Below, piece after piece: positions 1-8,281 of a stretch of DNA of 64,000 nt. Positions within the stretch are counted from its first letter, which is position 1; each line of letters opens with the position of its first letter. The translations under genes and the position numbers were made by a program. The DNA comes from an uncultured Eubacteriales bacterium (GTDB taxonomy: Bacteria; Bacillota; Clostridia; Oscillospirales; CAG-272). The notes below the pieces were generated by a model. It had not been told where the DNA came from. It saw nothing but the letters and a program-made list of their open reading frames with translations, and did not search any database. Location: NCBI GenBank assembly GCA_934402395.1, contig CAKRTQ010000009.1, positions 45,700 to 109,699 on the forward strand, read 5' to 3'.

Positions 1-28
1 AATTAATATAATAATTTGGATTTGTCTA

Positions 29-57
29 TTTACAACGGCGCGGGGGTGTGGTATAAT
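29..57 (+). promoter_or_regulatory. rpsO promoter
   Basis: TTTACA at 29-34 and TATAAT at 52-57 are separated by 17 bases, a near-consensus vegetative sigma-A promoter. It drives a leader of about 115 bases before rpsO. Confidence 0.85.
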
Positions 58-97
58 ATCCATGTATCGGTACCGCCGTGTGCCGGACATGACGCGG

Positions 98-179
98 ACC
101 CGGTTTCCGGGTAAAAGACCCTCGGTTCTTTCACCTGCCGGTTGCTGAGTTTGCGCATAATTATAAGAGGTGAAAGAAA
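98..179 (+). promoter_or_regulatory. rpsO structured leader, candidate S15 autoregulatory element
   Basis: Two features are seen. ACCCGG/CCGGGT (98-103/107-112) forms a tight hairpin with a TTT loop. TTCTTTCACCT (126-136) is perfectly complementary to AGGTGAAAGAA (168-178), which contains the ribosome binding site of rpsO. The 11-bp pairing would hide the Shine-Dalgarno sequence right up to the start codon. S15 is known to repress its own translation through diverse leader structures in several bacteria; that this leader does so is inference. Confidence 0.6.
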
Positions 180-443
180 ATGACCAAAGAAGAAAAGCTT
201 GCTATCATCGCAGAGTATGCGACACACGAGGGTGACACAGGTTCGCCCGAGGTTCAGATCGCTCTCCTGACAAACAGGATCAACTCGCTCACCGAGCATC
301 TCAAGAAGAACAACAACGACCATCACAGCCGCCGCGGTCTTCTTAAAATGGTCGGCCATAGAAGAAATCTGCTTAACTATCTGATGAAAGTCGATATCGA
401 GAGATATCGTGCAATCATTGCAAAGCTCAACATCAGAAAGTAA
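180..443 (+). CDS. rpsO: 30S ribosomal protein S15
   Basis: This 87-residue protein has the normal length and full signature of S15: an N-terminal helix, then TGSPEVQIALLTNRI (about residues 22-36), LKKNNNDHHSRRGLL and a C-terminal helix ending KLNIRK. S15 binds 16S rRNA early in small-subunit assembly. The start is the ATG directly after AGAGGTGAAAG, which lies inside the 3' arm of the leader hairpin. A Rho-independent terminator follows, and pnp lies downstream as in most bacteria, although here repeats of about 450 bases separate the two. Certain identification. Confidence 0.98.
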   Translation: MTKEEKLAIIAEYATHEGDTGSPEVQIALLTNRINSLTEHLKKNNNDHHSRRGLLKMVGHRRNLLNYLMKVDIERYRAIIAKLNIRK

Positions 444-465
444 AAAAGCAAGGGCGATGGAATGG

Positions 466-496
466 GGATGCCGCGTTTTTGCACGGCATCCTTTTT
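466..496 (+). terminator. rpsO terminator
   Basis: GGATGCCG (466-473) pairs with CGGCATCC (484-491) and is followed by six T. The T-run leads directly into the head of the first copy of the repeat family (CTCGGGTG at 502). Confidence 0.85.
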
Positions 497-572
497 TCGG
501 ACTCGGGTGACGTTTGTGCAGATTCGTATCTGAGGAACCGGAAAAAACATGATTTGATCTGACCGACCGGCG
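497..572 (+). repeat. Modular repeat, partial unit (head outward to rpsO)
   Basis: The head CTCGGGTGACGTTTGTGCAGATTC starts at 502, in plus orientation. The middle and tail are degenerate. It touches the T-run of the rpsO terminator. Confidence 0.7.
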
Positions 573-732
573 ACAGGAAGATGGGGATACGATCTTGCCT
601 GCTTTCAGGTTTAGCAGTGCCGCTGCACGGCTAAACGCGGCGGGGAAACCGTACTAAAGTATCTATATGACTTTATCCCCGCCTACCATTGGGGTATGCG
701 GCTCGGAATCTGCACAAGCTTCACCGAGCTTA
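573..732 (-). repeat. Modular repeat unit, hairpin-B middle
   Basis: Minus-oriented unit with the long middle module: a GGCGGGG/CCCCGCC stem and GTTTAGCCGTGC...GCACGGCTAAAC-like arms. The block 573-725 recurs at 778-930 with three differences that I can count. Confidence 0.85.
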
Positions 733-753
733 GACGTGTGATCCCGAAGGCTC

Positions 754-945
754 ATGTTCCGATGTAACTGTATTGGTACAGGAAGATGGGGATACGATCT
801 TGCCTGCTTTCAGGTTTAGCCGTGCCGCTGCACGGCTAAACGCGGCGGGGAAACCGTACTAAGGCATCTATATGACTTTATCCCCGCCTACCATTGGGGT
901 ATGCGGCTCGGAATCTGCACAAGCTTCACCTGAGCTTAAAAAAAC
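754..945 (-). repeat. Modular repeat unit, complete, facing pnp
   Basis: Minus-oriented full unit. The tail complement ATGTTCCGATGTAACTGTAT is at 754-773, then the hairpin-B middle, then the head ending in GAGCTTAAAAAAA at about 945. The A/T-run end faces the pnp leader. The stretch 444-1183 holds no supported gene apart from these repeats and the pnp leader. Confidence 0.85.
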
Positions 946-1044
946 CCGCATGTGGGCAGCATTTAACCGTGCGCCTCGCGTTCTCTCTTTGCGGGGGGCG
1001 TGCGGTTAAGTGCTAACCATGTCGGGAACAAAATAAACAAAAAA

Positions 1045-1163
1045 GTTTGAAAACAGAATAAATGCGTATCAGCAGAAAAGCTGTTTTCAAACACCGTTTG
1101 CGCCGGGATGCCGGATGTTACGGTCCGGATCCTCTTTGCGAGCAAAGAAAGACGGCGCAAACG
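1045..1163 (+). promoter_or_regulatory. pnp structured leader (candidate processing or autoregulatory site)
   Basis: Two long perfect stems are seen. GTTTGAAAACAG (1045-1056) pairs with CTGTTTTCAAAC (1081-1092). CGTTTGCGCCG (1095-1105) pairs with CGGCGCAAACG (1153-1163). Inside the second stem are an imperfect hairpin around CCGGA/TCCGG and CTTTGC-GA-GCAAAG, giving a branched structure that ends 20 bases before the start codon. In E. coli the pnp leader hairpin is cut by RNase III and mediates PNPase autocontrol. The same role here is inference. Confidence 0.55.
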
Positions 1164-1183
1164 AAAAGAAAGGAATGGAAAAA

Positions 1184-3295
1184 ATGTACGAAATCAAAAG
1201 CACAACAATGCAGTTCCCGAACCAGAAGATCTTCCGCTATACATTGGCGGGCAGAGAGCTTTCGGTCGAAGTGGGCAAAATGGCGGGTCTTGCAAACGGT
1301 TCCTGCCTTGTAAGATACGGCGACACCGCCGTGCTTTGCTGCGCCACTGCATCACCCAAGCCCCGCGACGGCATCGACTTCCTTCCCCTGTCCGTTGACT
1401 ATGAGGAGAGAATGTATGCTGCGGGAAAGATCCCCGGCGGATACCTCAAACGCGAGGGTAAGCCGAGCGAAAAAGCAATACTCACCGCGCGCGTTATCGA
1501 CCGCCCGATCCGTCCTCTTTTCCCGAAGGACCTGCGCAACGACGTCGCGCTCACACTTACCGTTATGTCGGTCGATCAGGACTGCTCGCCCGAGATCACC
1601 GCAATGATCGGCGCATCGATCGCCCTGTCCATTTCGGATATTCCGTGGAACGGCCCCATCGGCGGCGTTTTCATGGGACTTGTTGACGGCGAGCTGGTAG
1701 TCAATCCCACCGAAGAGCAGCGCGCAAAGAGCGATCTTGACCTCACCGTTGCCGCATCCATGAATAAGGTCGTAATGATAGAGGCGGGAGCCAACGAGGT
1801 TGCCGACGATGTAATGTACGATGCCATCATGAAGGCGCACGCCGAAATAAAGGAGCTGCTCGGATTTGTCAACGCCATCGTTGACGAAGTGGGCAAGCCC
1901 AAATTCGAATATCCCTCCTGCGAGCTGGATCATGATATGTTCGACAAGATCTTTGCCTTCTGCGAGGCTGATCTCATGAACGCTCTCGATACCGATGACA
2001 AGAACGTCCGCGATGAGAGAATGCTCACGATAGAGGATGCGATCGTCGAAAAATTCGGCGAGGAATATCCCGATCTCGCCACCCAGATGCCCGAACTGGT
2101 CTATAAGATGCAGAAGAAGGTCGTCCGCCGCTGGCTGCTTGAGGGCAAGCGCGTTGACGGTCGTGCCCTTAACCAGATAAGACCTCTTGCAGCCGAGGTG
2201 GGACTCTTCAAGAGAGTACACGGCTCGGGTATGTTCACGAGAGGACAGACTCAGGTCGTTACAATGGCAACGCTCGGAACCCTTGCCGAAGCCCAGATGC
2301 TTGACGGTATCGACAATGAGGATTCCAAGAGATATATGCACCACTACAATATGCCCGGCTACTCCACCGGCGAGGCAAAGGCGACCCGCAGCCCCGGCAG
2401 ACGTGAGATAGGACACGGCGCACTTGCCGAGCGTTCGCTCGTTCCCGTGCTGCCCACACCCGAAGAGTTCCCATATGCCATCCGCCTTGTTTCCGAGGTC
2501 GTTTCCTCCAACGGTTCGACTTCGCAGGCATCGGTCTGCGGCTCCACGCTTGCTCTTATGGATGCCGGCGTGCCGATCAAGGCGCCTGTTGCCGGTATAT
2601 CCTGCGGTCTTATCACCGAGGGTGAAAAGTGGATGACCATGATCGACATTCAGGGCGTTGAGGACTTCTACGGAGATATGGACTTCAAGGTCGCGGGTAC
2701 TCATAAGGGTATCACATCCATTCAGATGGACCTTAAGATCGACGGTCTGACTCCCGAAATTATAAAGTCCGCACTTGAAATGACACACGCCGGACGTGAT
2801 TATATCATCGATGAAGTGATTCTCAAGGCTATCGACGCACCGCGCGCCGAGGTCTCCGAGTACGCCCCCAAGATGATGACGATAAAAATCGACCCCGATA
2901 AGATCCGCGAGGTCATAGGCAAGGGCGGCTCGGTCATTCAGAAGATCGTTGCCGATACCGGTGCCAAGATCGATATCGAGGACGATGGGACGGTATATAT
3001 CGCAGCCGTGAACCGCGCTGCCGCAGACGCCGCAAAGGCAACGATCGATGCCATCTGCTTTGAGCCTGTCGTGGGCACTGTGTATACCGGTAAGGTAACG
3101 GGCATCAAGGAGTTCGGATGCTTTGTCGAATACGCTCCCGGCAAAGAGGGAATGGTTCACATTTCCCGCATCACCGACCACCGCATAGATAAGGTCGAGG
3201 ATGTTCTCAAGCTCGGCGATATCGTAAAGGTAAAATACATCGGTCTTGACAAGAAGGGCAGAATGGACTTCTCGATCAGAGACGCCCAGGGCTGA
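1184..3295 (+). CDS. pnp: Polyribonucleotide nucleotidyltransferase (PNPase)
   Basis: PNPase degrades RNA 3' to 5' by phosphorolysis and works in mRNA turnover. The 703-residue product has the full order: a first RNase PH domain, a helical linker, a second RNase PH domain (GHGALAERSLVPVLP and SSNGSTSQASVCGSTLALMDAG), a KH domain with GKGG near residue 579, and an S1 domain from about 628 (GTVYTGKVTGIKEFGCFVEY). The C-terminal tail is short. I chose the ATG at 1184 because AAAGAAAGGA lies 9 bases upstream. ATGs at 1115 and 1175 are in frame, but 1115 lies inside the leader stem and 1175 is too close to the AGGA. It follows rpsO as usual. Confidence 0.97.
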   Translation: MYEIKSTTMQFPNQKIFRYTLAGRELSVEVGKMAGLANGSCLVRYGDTAVLCCATASPKPRDGIDFLPLSVDYEERMYAAGKIPGGYLKREGKPSEKAILTARVIDRPIRPLFPKDLRNDVALTLTVMSVDQDCSPEITAMIGASIALSISDIPWNGPIGGVFMGLVDGELVVNPTEEQRAKSDLDLTVAASMNKVVMIEAGANEVADDVMYDAIMKAHAEIKELLGFVNAIVDEVGKPKFEYPSCELDHDMFDKIFAFCEADLMNALDTDDKNVRDERMLTIEDAIVEKFGEEYPDLATQMPELVYKMQKKVVRRWLLEGKRVDGRALNQIRPLAAEVGLFKRVHGSGMFTRGQTQVVTMATLGTLAEAQMLDGIDNEDSKRYMHHYNMPGYSTGEAKATRSPGRREIGHGALAERSLVPVLPTPEEFPYAIRLVSEVVSSNGSTSQASVCGSTLALMDAGVPIKAPVAGISCGLITEGEKWMTMIDIQGVEDFYGDMDFKVAGTHKGITSIQMDLKIDGLTPEIIKSALEMTHAGRDYIIDEVILKAIDAPRAEVSEYAPKMMTIKIDPDKIREVIGKGGSVIQKIVADTGAKIDIEDDGTVYIAAVNRAAADAAKATIDAICFEPVVGTVYTGKVTGIKEFGCFVEYAPGKEGMVHISRITDHRIDKVEDVLKLGDIVKVKYIGLDKKGRMDFSIRDAQG

Positions 3296-3324
3296 TCCTC
3301 AGTGATATTTCAATAAAATAACAG

Positions 3325-3376
3325 CCCGCCGCGCATATTTTAAGGTAACAAGCTAAAACTATATGCGCGGCGGGTT
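3325..3376 (+). terminator. pnp downstream hairpin
   Basis: CCCGCCGCGCATAT (3325-3338) and ATATGCGCGGCGGG (3361-3374) form a perfect 14-bp stem with a 22-base loop. Only two T follow, so it may be a 3' stability or processing hairpin rather than a simple intrinsic terminator. Confidence 0.6.
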
Positions 3377-3433
3377 CCAAACAAATCCAATTATTCAGAG
3401 AAAAAACACAGCAGCCGCAAGGAGGAAAGCCAA

Positions 3434-4585
3434 ATGAATGACCGTGATTCGAATACACGGGCTTTTAAGCTGAATTCACATCTCAGCAATCGCGCGTTGC
3501 GCGAGAGAAAGCGTAAAAAACGTCAGATAGTTCTGATAACACTCATGGCATTGCTTGCGCTGTCGCTGGTCATCACACTTATTGTGGTCTGCGGCGAGCT
3601 GGTAGGCGGCAGCGGCGGCGGTACGTCGGATGTGGGGAGCGGAGATATCTCTGCCGGAGTTATAAGCAATACGCCCGGCACATCGGCGGAGAATCCGCCC
3701 GAAAGCACCGCCGGGGGTACGGACGCCCCGCCGGAAACCACTGTGGCTGACGCAGGATATACCGTAAAGCTGATGACGGAGGCTGATATCCACCGCGGCG
3801 AGCTGATATTGGTAAACACCTCGTACAAATATGTTTATCCCGCATCCACGGGAGACCTCGTTGACCTCCGCAGCAGCAGAAGCGCAAAGTGGGGAACGTC
3901 TCAGTCGGGAAAGCTGATACATTCGTATTCCTGCTCGTTTGAGCTAAAGCTCTCCGCCGCGGCTGTCAAGGGACTCAACGATATGATAGACGACTTTTAT
4001 ACCGCCACACAGAATCAGGATGTCTACTTCCCGCAGTACAGCGGATACCGTTCAAGCGCCGAACAGGATAAGCTTTACGACGCCAAGCCTGCCTCGGAGG
4101 ATCCCGAGGGATGCAGCGAGCATCACACGGGGCTTGCGATCGATGTCCGCGCATGGCTCAATAATGATACGTTTCCCTATATTTCGCAGTCGCAGGATCC
4201 TTCGTGCGTCCAGATATATAACTGGATAAACACGAACTGCCATAAGTACGGCTTCATTCAGAGATATCCGGATTCAAAAGCAAGCGTAACAAAGTCGGGG
4301 CACTATGCCGAGCATTACAGATACGTGGGCTATCCTCATGCGCTGGCAATGACGCGCAACGACCTCTCGCTTGAGGAATATCTCACCGTGCTGGCGTCGC
4401 GCCACAGCTATGACAGCACGCATTACGTCATAAACGGCGACAACGGCGTAACGTATGAAATTTATTACGTTCCCGCTGCGACCGGAGAGGGAGCCACCAC
4501 TTCGGTGCCCGTGCCGATGAATATGCCCTATACCGTGTCCGGAAACAACTATGACGGATTTATTGTTACCGTAACAAGAACCTGA
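3434..4585 (+). CDS. Membrane-anchored M15 peptidase (VanY-type D,D-carboxypeptidase)
   Basis: Predicted zinc D-alanyl-D-alanine carboxypeptidase that trims peptidoglycan stem peptides outside the membrane. The 383 residues comprise a basic cytoplasmic start, one transmembrane segment (about 31-54), a Gly/Ser/Thr/Pro linker and a C-terminal M15B domain. Seen: the SGYRS substrate-side motif, SEHHTGLAIDV (about 228-238, the SxHxxGxAxD zinc motif) and GHYAEHYRYVG near 289. This last replaces the usual ExWHxRYVG; the zinc His and the RYVG are kept but Trp is missing. A strong RBS (AAGGAGG) precedes the ATG. No van regulatory genes are nearby, so a housekeeping role is likelier than glycopeptide resistance. 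Confidence 0.85.
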   Translation: MNDRDSNTRAFKLNSHLSNRALRERKRKKRQIVLITLMALLALSLVITLIVVCGELVGGSGGGTSDVGSGDISAGVISNTPGTSAENPPESTAGGTDAPPETTVADAGYTVKLMTEADIHRGELILVNTSYKYVYPASTGDLVDLRSSRSAKWGTSQSGKLIHSYSCSFELKLSAAAVKGLNDMIDDFYTATQNQDVYFPQYSGYRSSAEQDKLYDAKPASEDPEGCSEHHTGLAIDVRAWLNNDTFPYISQSQDPSCVQIYNWINTNCHKYGFIQRYPDSKASVTKSGHYAEHYRYVGYPHALAMTRNDLSLEEYLTVLASRHSYDSTHYVINGDNGVTYEIYYVPAATGEGATTSVPVPMNMPYTVSGNNYDGFIVTVTRT

Positions 4586-4610
4586 TACGGAAAACGGAAT
4601 ATAATTGATT

Positions 4611-6077
4611 ATGAAGAGAATTGTCTTGCTTCTGCGTCCGGCGGCGTTTCTGTGCGCCGTGCTGATGGCGGTGTCGCTCGTCGGATGCGGATTTATAGAG
4701 ATCAGATACCCGGACAGCGAGACGACCGCAGAGCCGGGAACGACGGCGGCGTCCGGCAGCTCGGCTGCTACCGATGCCGTTACCGATCCGCCGCACACCG
4801 TGCAGTATCCCGACAGGCGGGATCAGGCACGTGACGCGCTTGCCGCACTGCCCGCTATCGAGCTGTCGGTGCGCGACCTGATAATTGCAAATTCCGCAGC
4901 AGCCTCCGAGGTCATTGAGCCGGACGCCGGCGACGCTTTGAACGCGGCGCGGGTCGAGCGCAATAAAATGGCGTGCGAAAAATACGGCATAAATCTTACC
5001 GTGACAAGAGCCGACGACAGCGAGCTGCTTGCTGCATTTGTAAACGCATCGTCATCGGGGACGTATTACGCGGATTTTGCGGTGATACCCGCATCGTCTG
5101 CGGCACTGTATTTCAATTCGGGAATCGCCGCCGATCTGCGCCGTCTGCCCTTCTATACTGTTCCCACAGATACCGAAAAGGCAGAGGGGGCTGGAATTGC
5201 CGGCTCAGCTTGCTATTTTTATTGCGGCGCGGCGGTGTCGGATCCCGATTCGCGTTGGGCATTGTATTTCAACCGCACACTGGCGGGAGCCGGTATGAGC
5301 GGGGAGCTTTACCGCTCGGCACTTAAAAATGAATTCACATGGGATAAACTTTTTGAGACGGTAAGCGCCGCGCAGCTTGCGGACGGGACCGACGCACTGC
5401 TTTGCGGCGGAAAGGAAAATTCATATTTTGCTGCCGATATCGCGTGTGCCGCAGTCGGCGTGAGCTTTGTTTCGCACACAACGGGTAAAACTCCGACGGT
5501 GAACTATGACGTGGAGAAGCTTACAGCCGCAGAGGAGCTCATAAAGAGGATCGCGGCGGTCATTTCCGCGCCCGGGGACGGGGGAGACGCACGCTTTGCG
5601 GAGGGCAGGGGACTGTTCCTGTTCGGGACGCTTTCCGATGTGCGCCGCATTTATGATAAAAATGTGGAATGGGGCATACTCCCGATACCGCTTGCATCTG
5701 CCGATGCCGCATACGTATCGCCGGCAGGCGAAAAAAGTCCCGTGATGGTTTGCACGGGCGGCAGCGCGAGGACAGAATTGGACGGTGCTGCGCTTGCAGC
5801 ACTGAATGCCGCGTCCGGCGCGTGGCTTGACGACGCGTATGCCGATGCCTCGCTTGAAAGCTGTCTGCGTGATAACGATTCCTACCTTACACTGCGCACG
5901 GTGCTCGGCGCCGAGGTGAAATTTGATTTTGCCTATATTTACGCCGGGGCTACCGATAATCTTACGCGCGCAACATACGGAGCGGCGCGAAATATGCTGA
6001 CCGAAGGAAAGTCGCTTGCGGCGGCGATCAAGGCGGCAAGATCCGCAGCCGACCGCGAGATGGGCAGACTGTTCTGA
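4611..6077 (+). CDS. Lipoprotein resembling an extracellular solute-binding protein
   Basis: A 488-residue secreted lipoprotein. The signal peptide ends in a lipobox VSLVGC (Cys26), followed by a Thr/Ala/Ser-rich linker. The body contains binding-protein-like stretches (FAVIPASSAALYF, VEWGILPIPLASADA, and a helix-rich end with NMLTEGKSLAAAIKAARSAA). I place it near the family 1 solute-binding proteins by overall layout, and it resembles the protein at 14332-15843 in organisation. No permease or ATPase genes lie next to it, so an orphan binding protein or sensor is possible. The start is the ATG at 4611; the RBS is poor, and a TTG two codons upstream is an alternative. Confidence 0.55.
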   Translation: MKRIVLLLRPAAFLCAVLMAVSLVGCGFIEIRYPDSETTAEPGTTAASGSSAATDAVTDPPHTVQYPDRRDQARDALAALPAIELSVRDLIIANSAAASEVIEPDAGDALNAARVERNKMACEKYGINLTVTRADDSELLAAFVNASSSGTYYADFAVIPASSAALYFNSGIAADLRRLPFYTVPTDTEKAEGAGIAGSACYFYCGAAVSDPDSRWALYFNRTLAGAGMSGELYRSALKNEFTWDKLFETVSAAQLADGTDALLCGGKENSYFAADIACAAVGVSFVSHTTGKTPTVNYDVEKLTAAEELIKRIAAVISAPGDGGDARFAEGRGLFLFGTLSDVRRIYDKNVEWGILPIPLASADAAYVSPAGEKSPVMVCTGGSARTELDGAALAALNAASGAWLDDAYADASLESCLRDNDSYLTLRTVLGAEVKFDFAYIYAGATDNLTRATYGAARNMLTEGKSLAAAIKAARSAADREMGRLF

Positions 6078-6136
6078 CCCGTGCCGAAAACGGACAAATA
6101 AAAATAATTCCAAATTAATTCAAGGGGGAAAACATA

Positions 6137-6406
6137 ATGAAAAAATATGCTGCTGTACCGTACATTCTCAAAGCAAAACGCTTTAAACGCGATGTATCAA
6201 AGCCCTGCATCAAAAATCATGCCGTTTATACGGTCGGATTCTGCAATGACCGCGATGCCGATCCGGCGCGCGAGGCAAAGCTTGATGCCGAATTCACGGT
6301 ATCGGTGCTCGATATAGTCAAGATCACCGCGATCGCTGCCGGAATATCCGCACTTCTTTGCGTGATCGTGCGGCTTCTCGGCTCGCGTGATTACAGACGG
6401 GAATAA
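6137..6406 (+). CDS. Small membrane protein of unknown function
   Basis: An 89-residue protein with one predicted transmembrane helix near the C-terminus (about residues 60-82, VLDIVKITAIAAGISALLCVIVRLL) and a basic, Cys-containing N-terminal half. A good RBS (AAGGGGGAAAA) precedes the ATG, and a terminator follows 10 bases after the stop. It is 59 bases from the preceding lipoprotein and could be co-transcribed with it. I do not recognise the family. Confidence 0.6.
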   Translation: MKKYAAVPYILKAKRFKRDVSKPCIKNHAVYTVGFCNDRDADPAREAKLDAEFTVSVLDIVKITAIAAGISALLCVIVRLLGSRDYRRE

Positions 6407-6412
6407 TATAAA

Positions 6413-6458
6413 CGGAGTGCCGGAAAGCTCAAAACGAGCTTCCCGGCACTCCGCTTTT
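6413..6458 (+). terminator. Terminator with conserved AGCTC-AAAA-CGAGCT core
   Basis: CGGAGTGCCGG pairs with CCGGCACTCCG around an inner AAGCTC/GAGCTT stem, with T-rich sequence after. It belongs to the recurring terminator-core group. The rest of 6459-6620 shows only T-tracts and AT-rich sequence before the next promoter. Confidence 0.8.
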
Positions 6459-6624
6459 CGCCGAATGCTCTCTCTGCGGTTCGCAAAATGTCATCGGGGC
6501 ATAAACGGAGAGGGCTTTTTTGCGCTTTTTTTATCATTTTATGCCGAAAAATGCACAAACGCTTCAGCGCCGGCGGCGACTTAAAAAAATATTAATATTT
6601 AACCTGATTTTTTTGGGAAAATAC

Positions 6625-6653
6625 TTGACAAATGGCGCGGCGTGTGATAAAAT
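6625..6653 (+). promoter_or_regulatory. Promoter of the 6723 surface-protein gene
   Basis: TTGACA (6625-6630) and TAAAAT (6648-6653) are 17 bases apart. AT-rich sequence with AATATTAATATTTAA lies upstream, as in an UP element. Confidence 0.8.
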
Positions 6654-6722
6654 ATTTACAACTGAAAGCGCATCGGTCGTCCGATGCGGTTTCCCGTATC
6701 ATCAAAAAAGGAGAAATGCATC

Positions 6723-7994
6723 ATGAAAAAAATTATTTCGGTAATTCTTGTCGCGCTTATGCTGACTGTGCTTGCAGTGCCCGCTTTTGCGGACGATGCT
6801 GTTGCTATCAAGACAGCAGAGGAATTTATGGCTATGGAGAGCGGTAAATCCTATTATCTTGCCAATGACATCGACTTCGGCGGCAAAGTATTTGACAGCT
6901 ATATCATATCCGGTTCCGGTTTCATCGTCGATCTCGACGGCAAGGGCTTTGCTCTCAAGAACTTCAGCTTTAATGTTGAAAACGCTACCGGCGACGTTGC
7001 CATGTTCCGGCAGTTTGGCGGCGGCACCATCAAGAACCTGAATATCGGTTCCAAGGATGCCCTCATCAAATATACCATCAAGGATCCCAAGGATTCCTCA
7101 AGCTATGCCATGCTGGTTGCCAGCACCGGCAAAGACAAAGAGGTTGCCGTTCGCATTGAGAACGTTAACATTTACGCCGATATGCAGCTCACCTACACCA
7201 ACCTCGACACAAGACTCAACTTTGGCGGATTCATCGCTTATGCGAGAAACTATGAGATAGTTTCCTCCTCCATGAACGGTCAGATCATCGTCAAAAACGA
7301 GAGCGGCGAGGCTACCAGATGGAGAAACGTCGGCGGTTTCATCGGCAGCGATAAGGAGACCTGGGCGACCGGTACCATCGATGGCTGCACAAACAACGCC
7401 GATATCACCATGACGGGCAGCGGCAAGGAAGGCAGAGTTGCCGGATTTGTTCCCTACTCCGGAAAGAAAGCCAACATTATCAAAAACAGCGTCAATAACG
7501 GCACGCTTACCCTTGCGACCTCTGCCGGCGACGGCAACCTTGCGGGTATCATGGGATGCTCCGAGGCAGCCGAGGCTACCATTGAGGGCTGCACCAACAA
7601 CGGCAAGCTCGTTTATGACTGCACCAATGCCGAAGATGCCAAGGCGGGAACCATTGCTGCCGGTATCATCGACATCGTAAAGAAGGGCACTCTTACCGTA
7701 AAGAACTGCGCCAACACCGTTGAGATAAAGACCGGTGCCGGCGTGAACAGCGAAATCATCGGCGTTGTTGCCGAGGGCATCACTGCCACCGAGGAAGGCA
7801 ACCGCACCTCCGCTGAGGCTGTTGTGACCGAGCCTGTGACCGAACCTGTGACTGAGCCCGTAACCGAGCCCGAGGACACCACTCCCGCTCCTTCCACCGG
7901 CGATCACAGCATGATAATCGTTGCACTTGCGGCTGTTATGGCACTTGCCGGAGCCGCCTGCGCGATCATTGCCCGCCGCAGCAAAGAAGTCTGA
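6723..7994 (+). CDS. Secreted, C-terminally anchored surface protein with beta-helix-like repeats
   Basis: A 423-residue exported protein. The signal peptide MKKIISVILVALMLTVLAVPAFA is followed by a body rich in short repeated turns (IENVNIYAD, IDGCTNNADITM, IKNSVNNGTLTL, IEGCTNNGKLVYD, VKNCANTVEIKT), the pattern of a right-handed beta-helix or GLUG-like surface protein. A TEPVTEPVTEP linker, PSTGD and a hydrophobic segment with an RRSKEV tail follow, an arrangement like a cell-wall or membrane anchor, although a strict LPXTG is absent. It probably acts as an adhesin or polysaccharide-contacting protein; the ligand is unknown. AAGGAG lies 9 bases before the ATG. It has its own strong promoter. 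Confidence 0.7.
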   Translation: MKKIISVILVALMLTVLAVPAFADDAVAIKTAEEFMAMESGKSYYLANDIDFGGKVFDSYIISGSGFIVDLDGKGFALKNFSFNVENATGDVAMFRQFGGGTIKNLNIGSKDALIKYTIKDPKDSSSYAMLVASTGKDKEVAVRIENVNIYADMQLTYTNLDTRLNFGGFIAYARNYEIVSSSMNGQIIVKNESGEATRWRNVGGFIGSDKETWATGTIDGCTNNADITMTGSGKEGRVAGFVPYSGKKANIIKNSVNNGTLTLATSAGDGNLAGIMGCSEAAEATIEGCTNNGKLVYDCTNAEDAKAGTIAAGIIDIVKKGTLTVKNCANTVEIKTGAGVNSEIIGVVAEGITATEEGNRTSAEAVVTEPVTEPVTEPVTEPEDTTPAPSTGDHSMIIVALAAVMALAGAACAIIARRSKEV

Positions 7995-8126
7995 TCTTCG
8001 GTCTGAATTACGGAAGCTGCCGCATTTCATGCGTCACCGATCCTGAAAAATAACATCGTTTTTTGCCCCGTTCAACTTTTAAAATCAGAAAAAACAGGGT
8101 AAAACGGCGGTTTATAACCGTTTGAA

Positions 8127-8163
8127 GGCTGCAGCCGCGCATTTGCGCGGCTGCAGCCTTTTT
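8127..8163 (+). terminator. Strong terminator after the surface-protein gene
   Basis: GGCTGCAGCCGCGC (8127-8140) and GCGCGGCTGCAGCC (8145-8158) form a perfect 14-bp stem with an ATTT loop and five T. It lies 130 bases after the stop codon. Confidence 0.85.
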
Positions 8164-8200
8164 CCGTTCACGTACACGGGTGTGGGGAGGGGATCCCCTC

Positions 8201-8229
8201 TTGACAAGAGTCGACCTTTGTGATATCAT
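8201..8229 (+). promoter_or_regulatory. MATE gene promoter
   Basis: TTGACA (8201-8206) and TATCAT (8224-8229) have a 17-base spacer. Confidence 0.75.
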
Positions 8230-8281
8230 ATTGTCGCCGGGAGATCGGCAATTTTTTTGCGTCGGAGGACGTAACACACAA

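Noticed and set aside
1352..3181. 609-codon open frame opposite pnp
   Set aside because: Antisense shadow of a GC-rich, codon-biased gene; no RBS and no recognisable protein features.
3434..4585. Vancomycin resistance gene
   Set aside because: VanY-type fold is shared by housekeeping carboxypeptidases; no vanR/S/H/A/X genes nearby.
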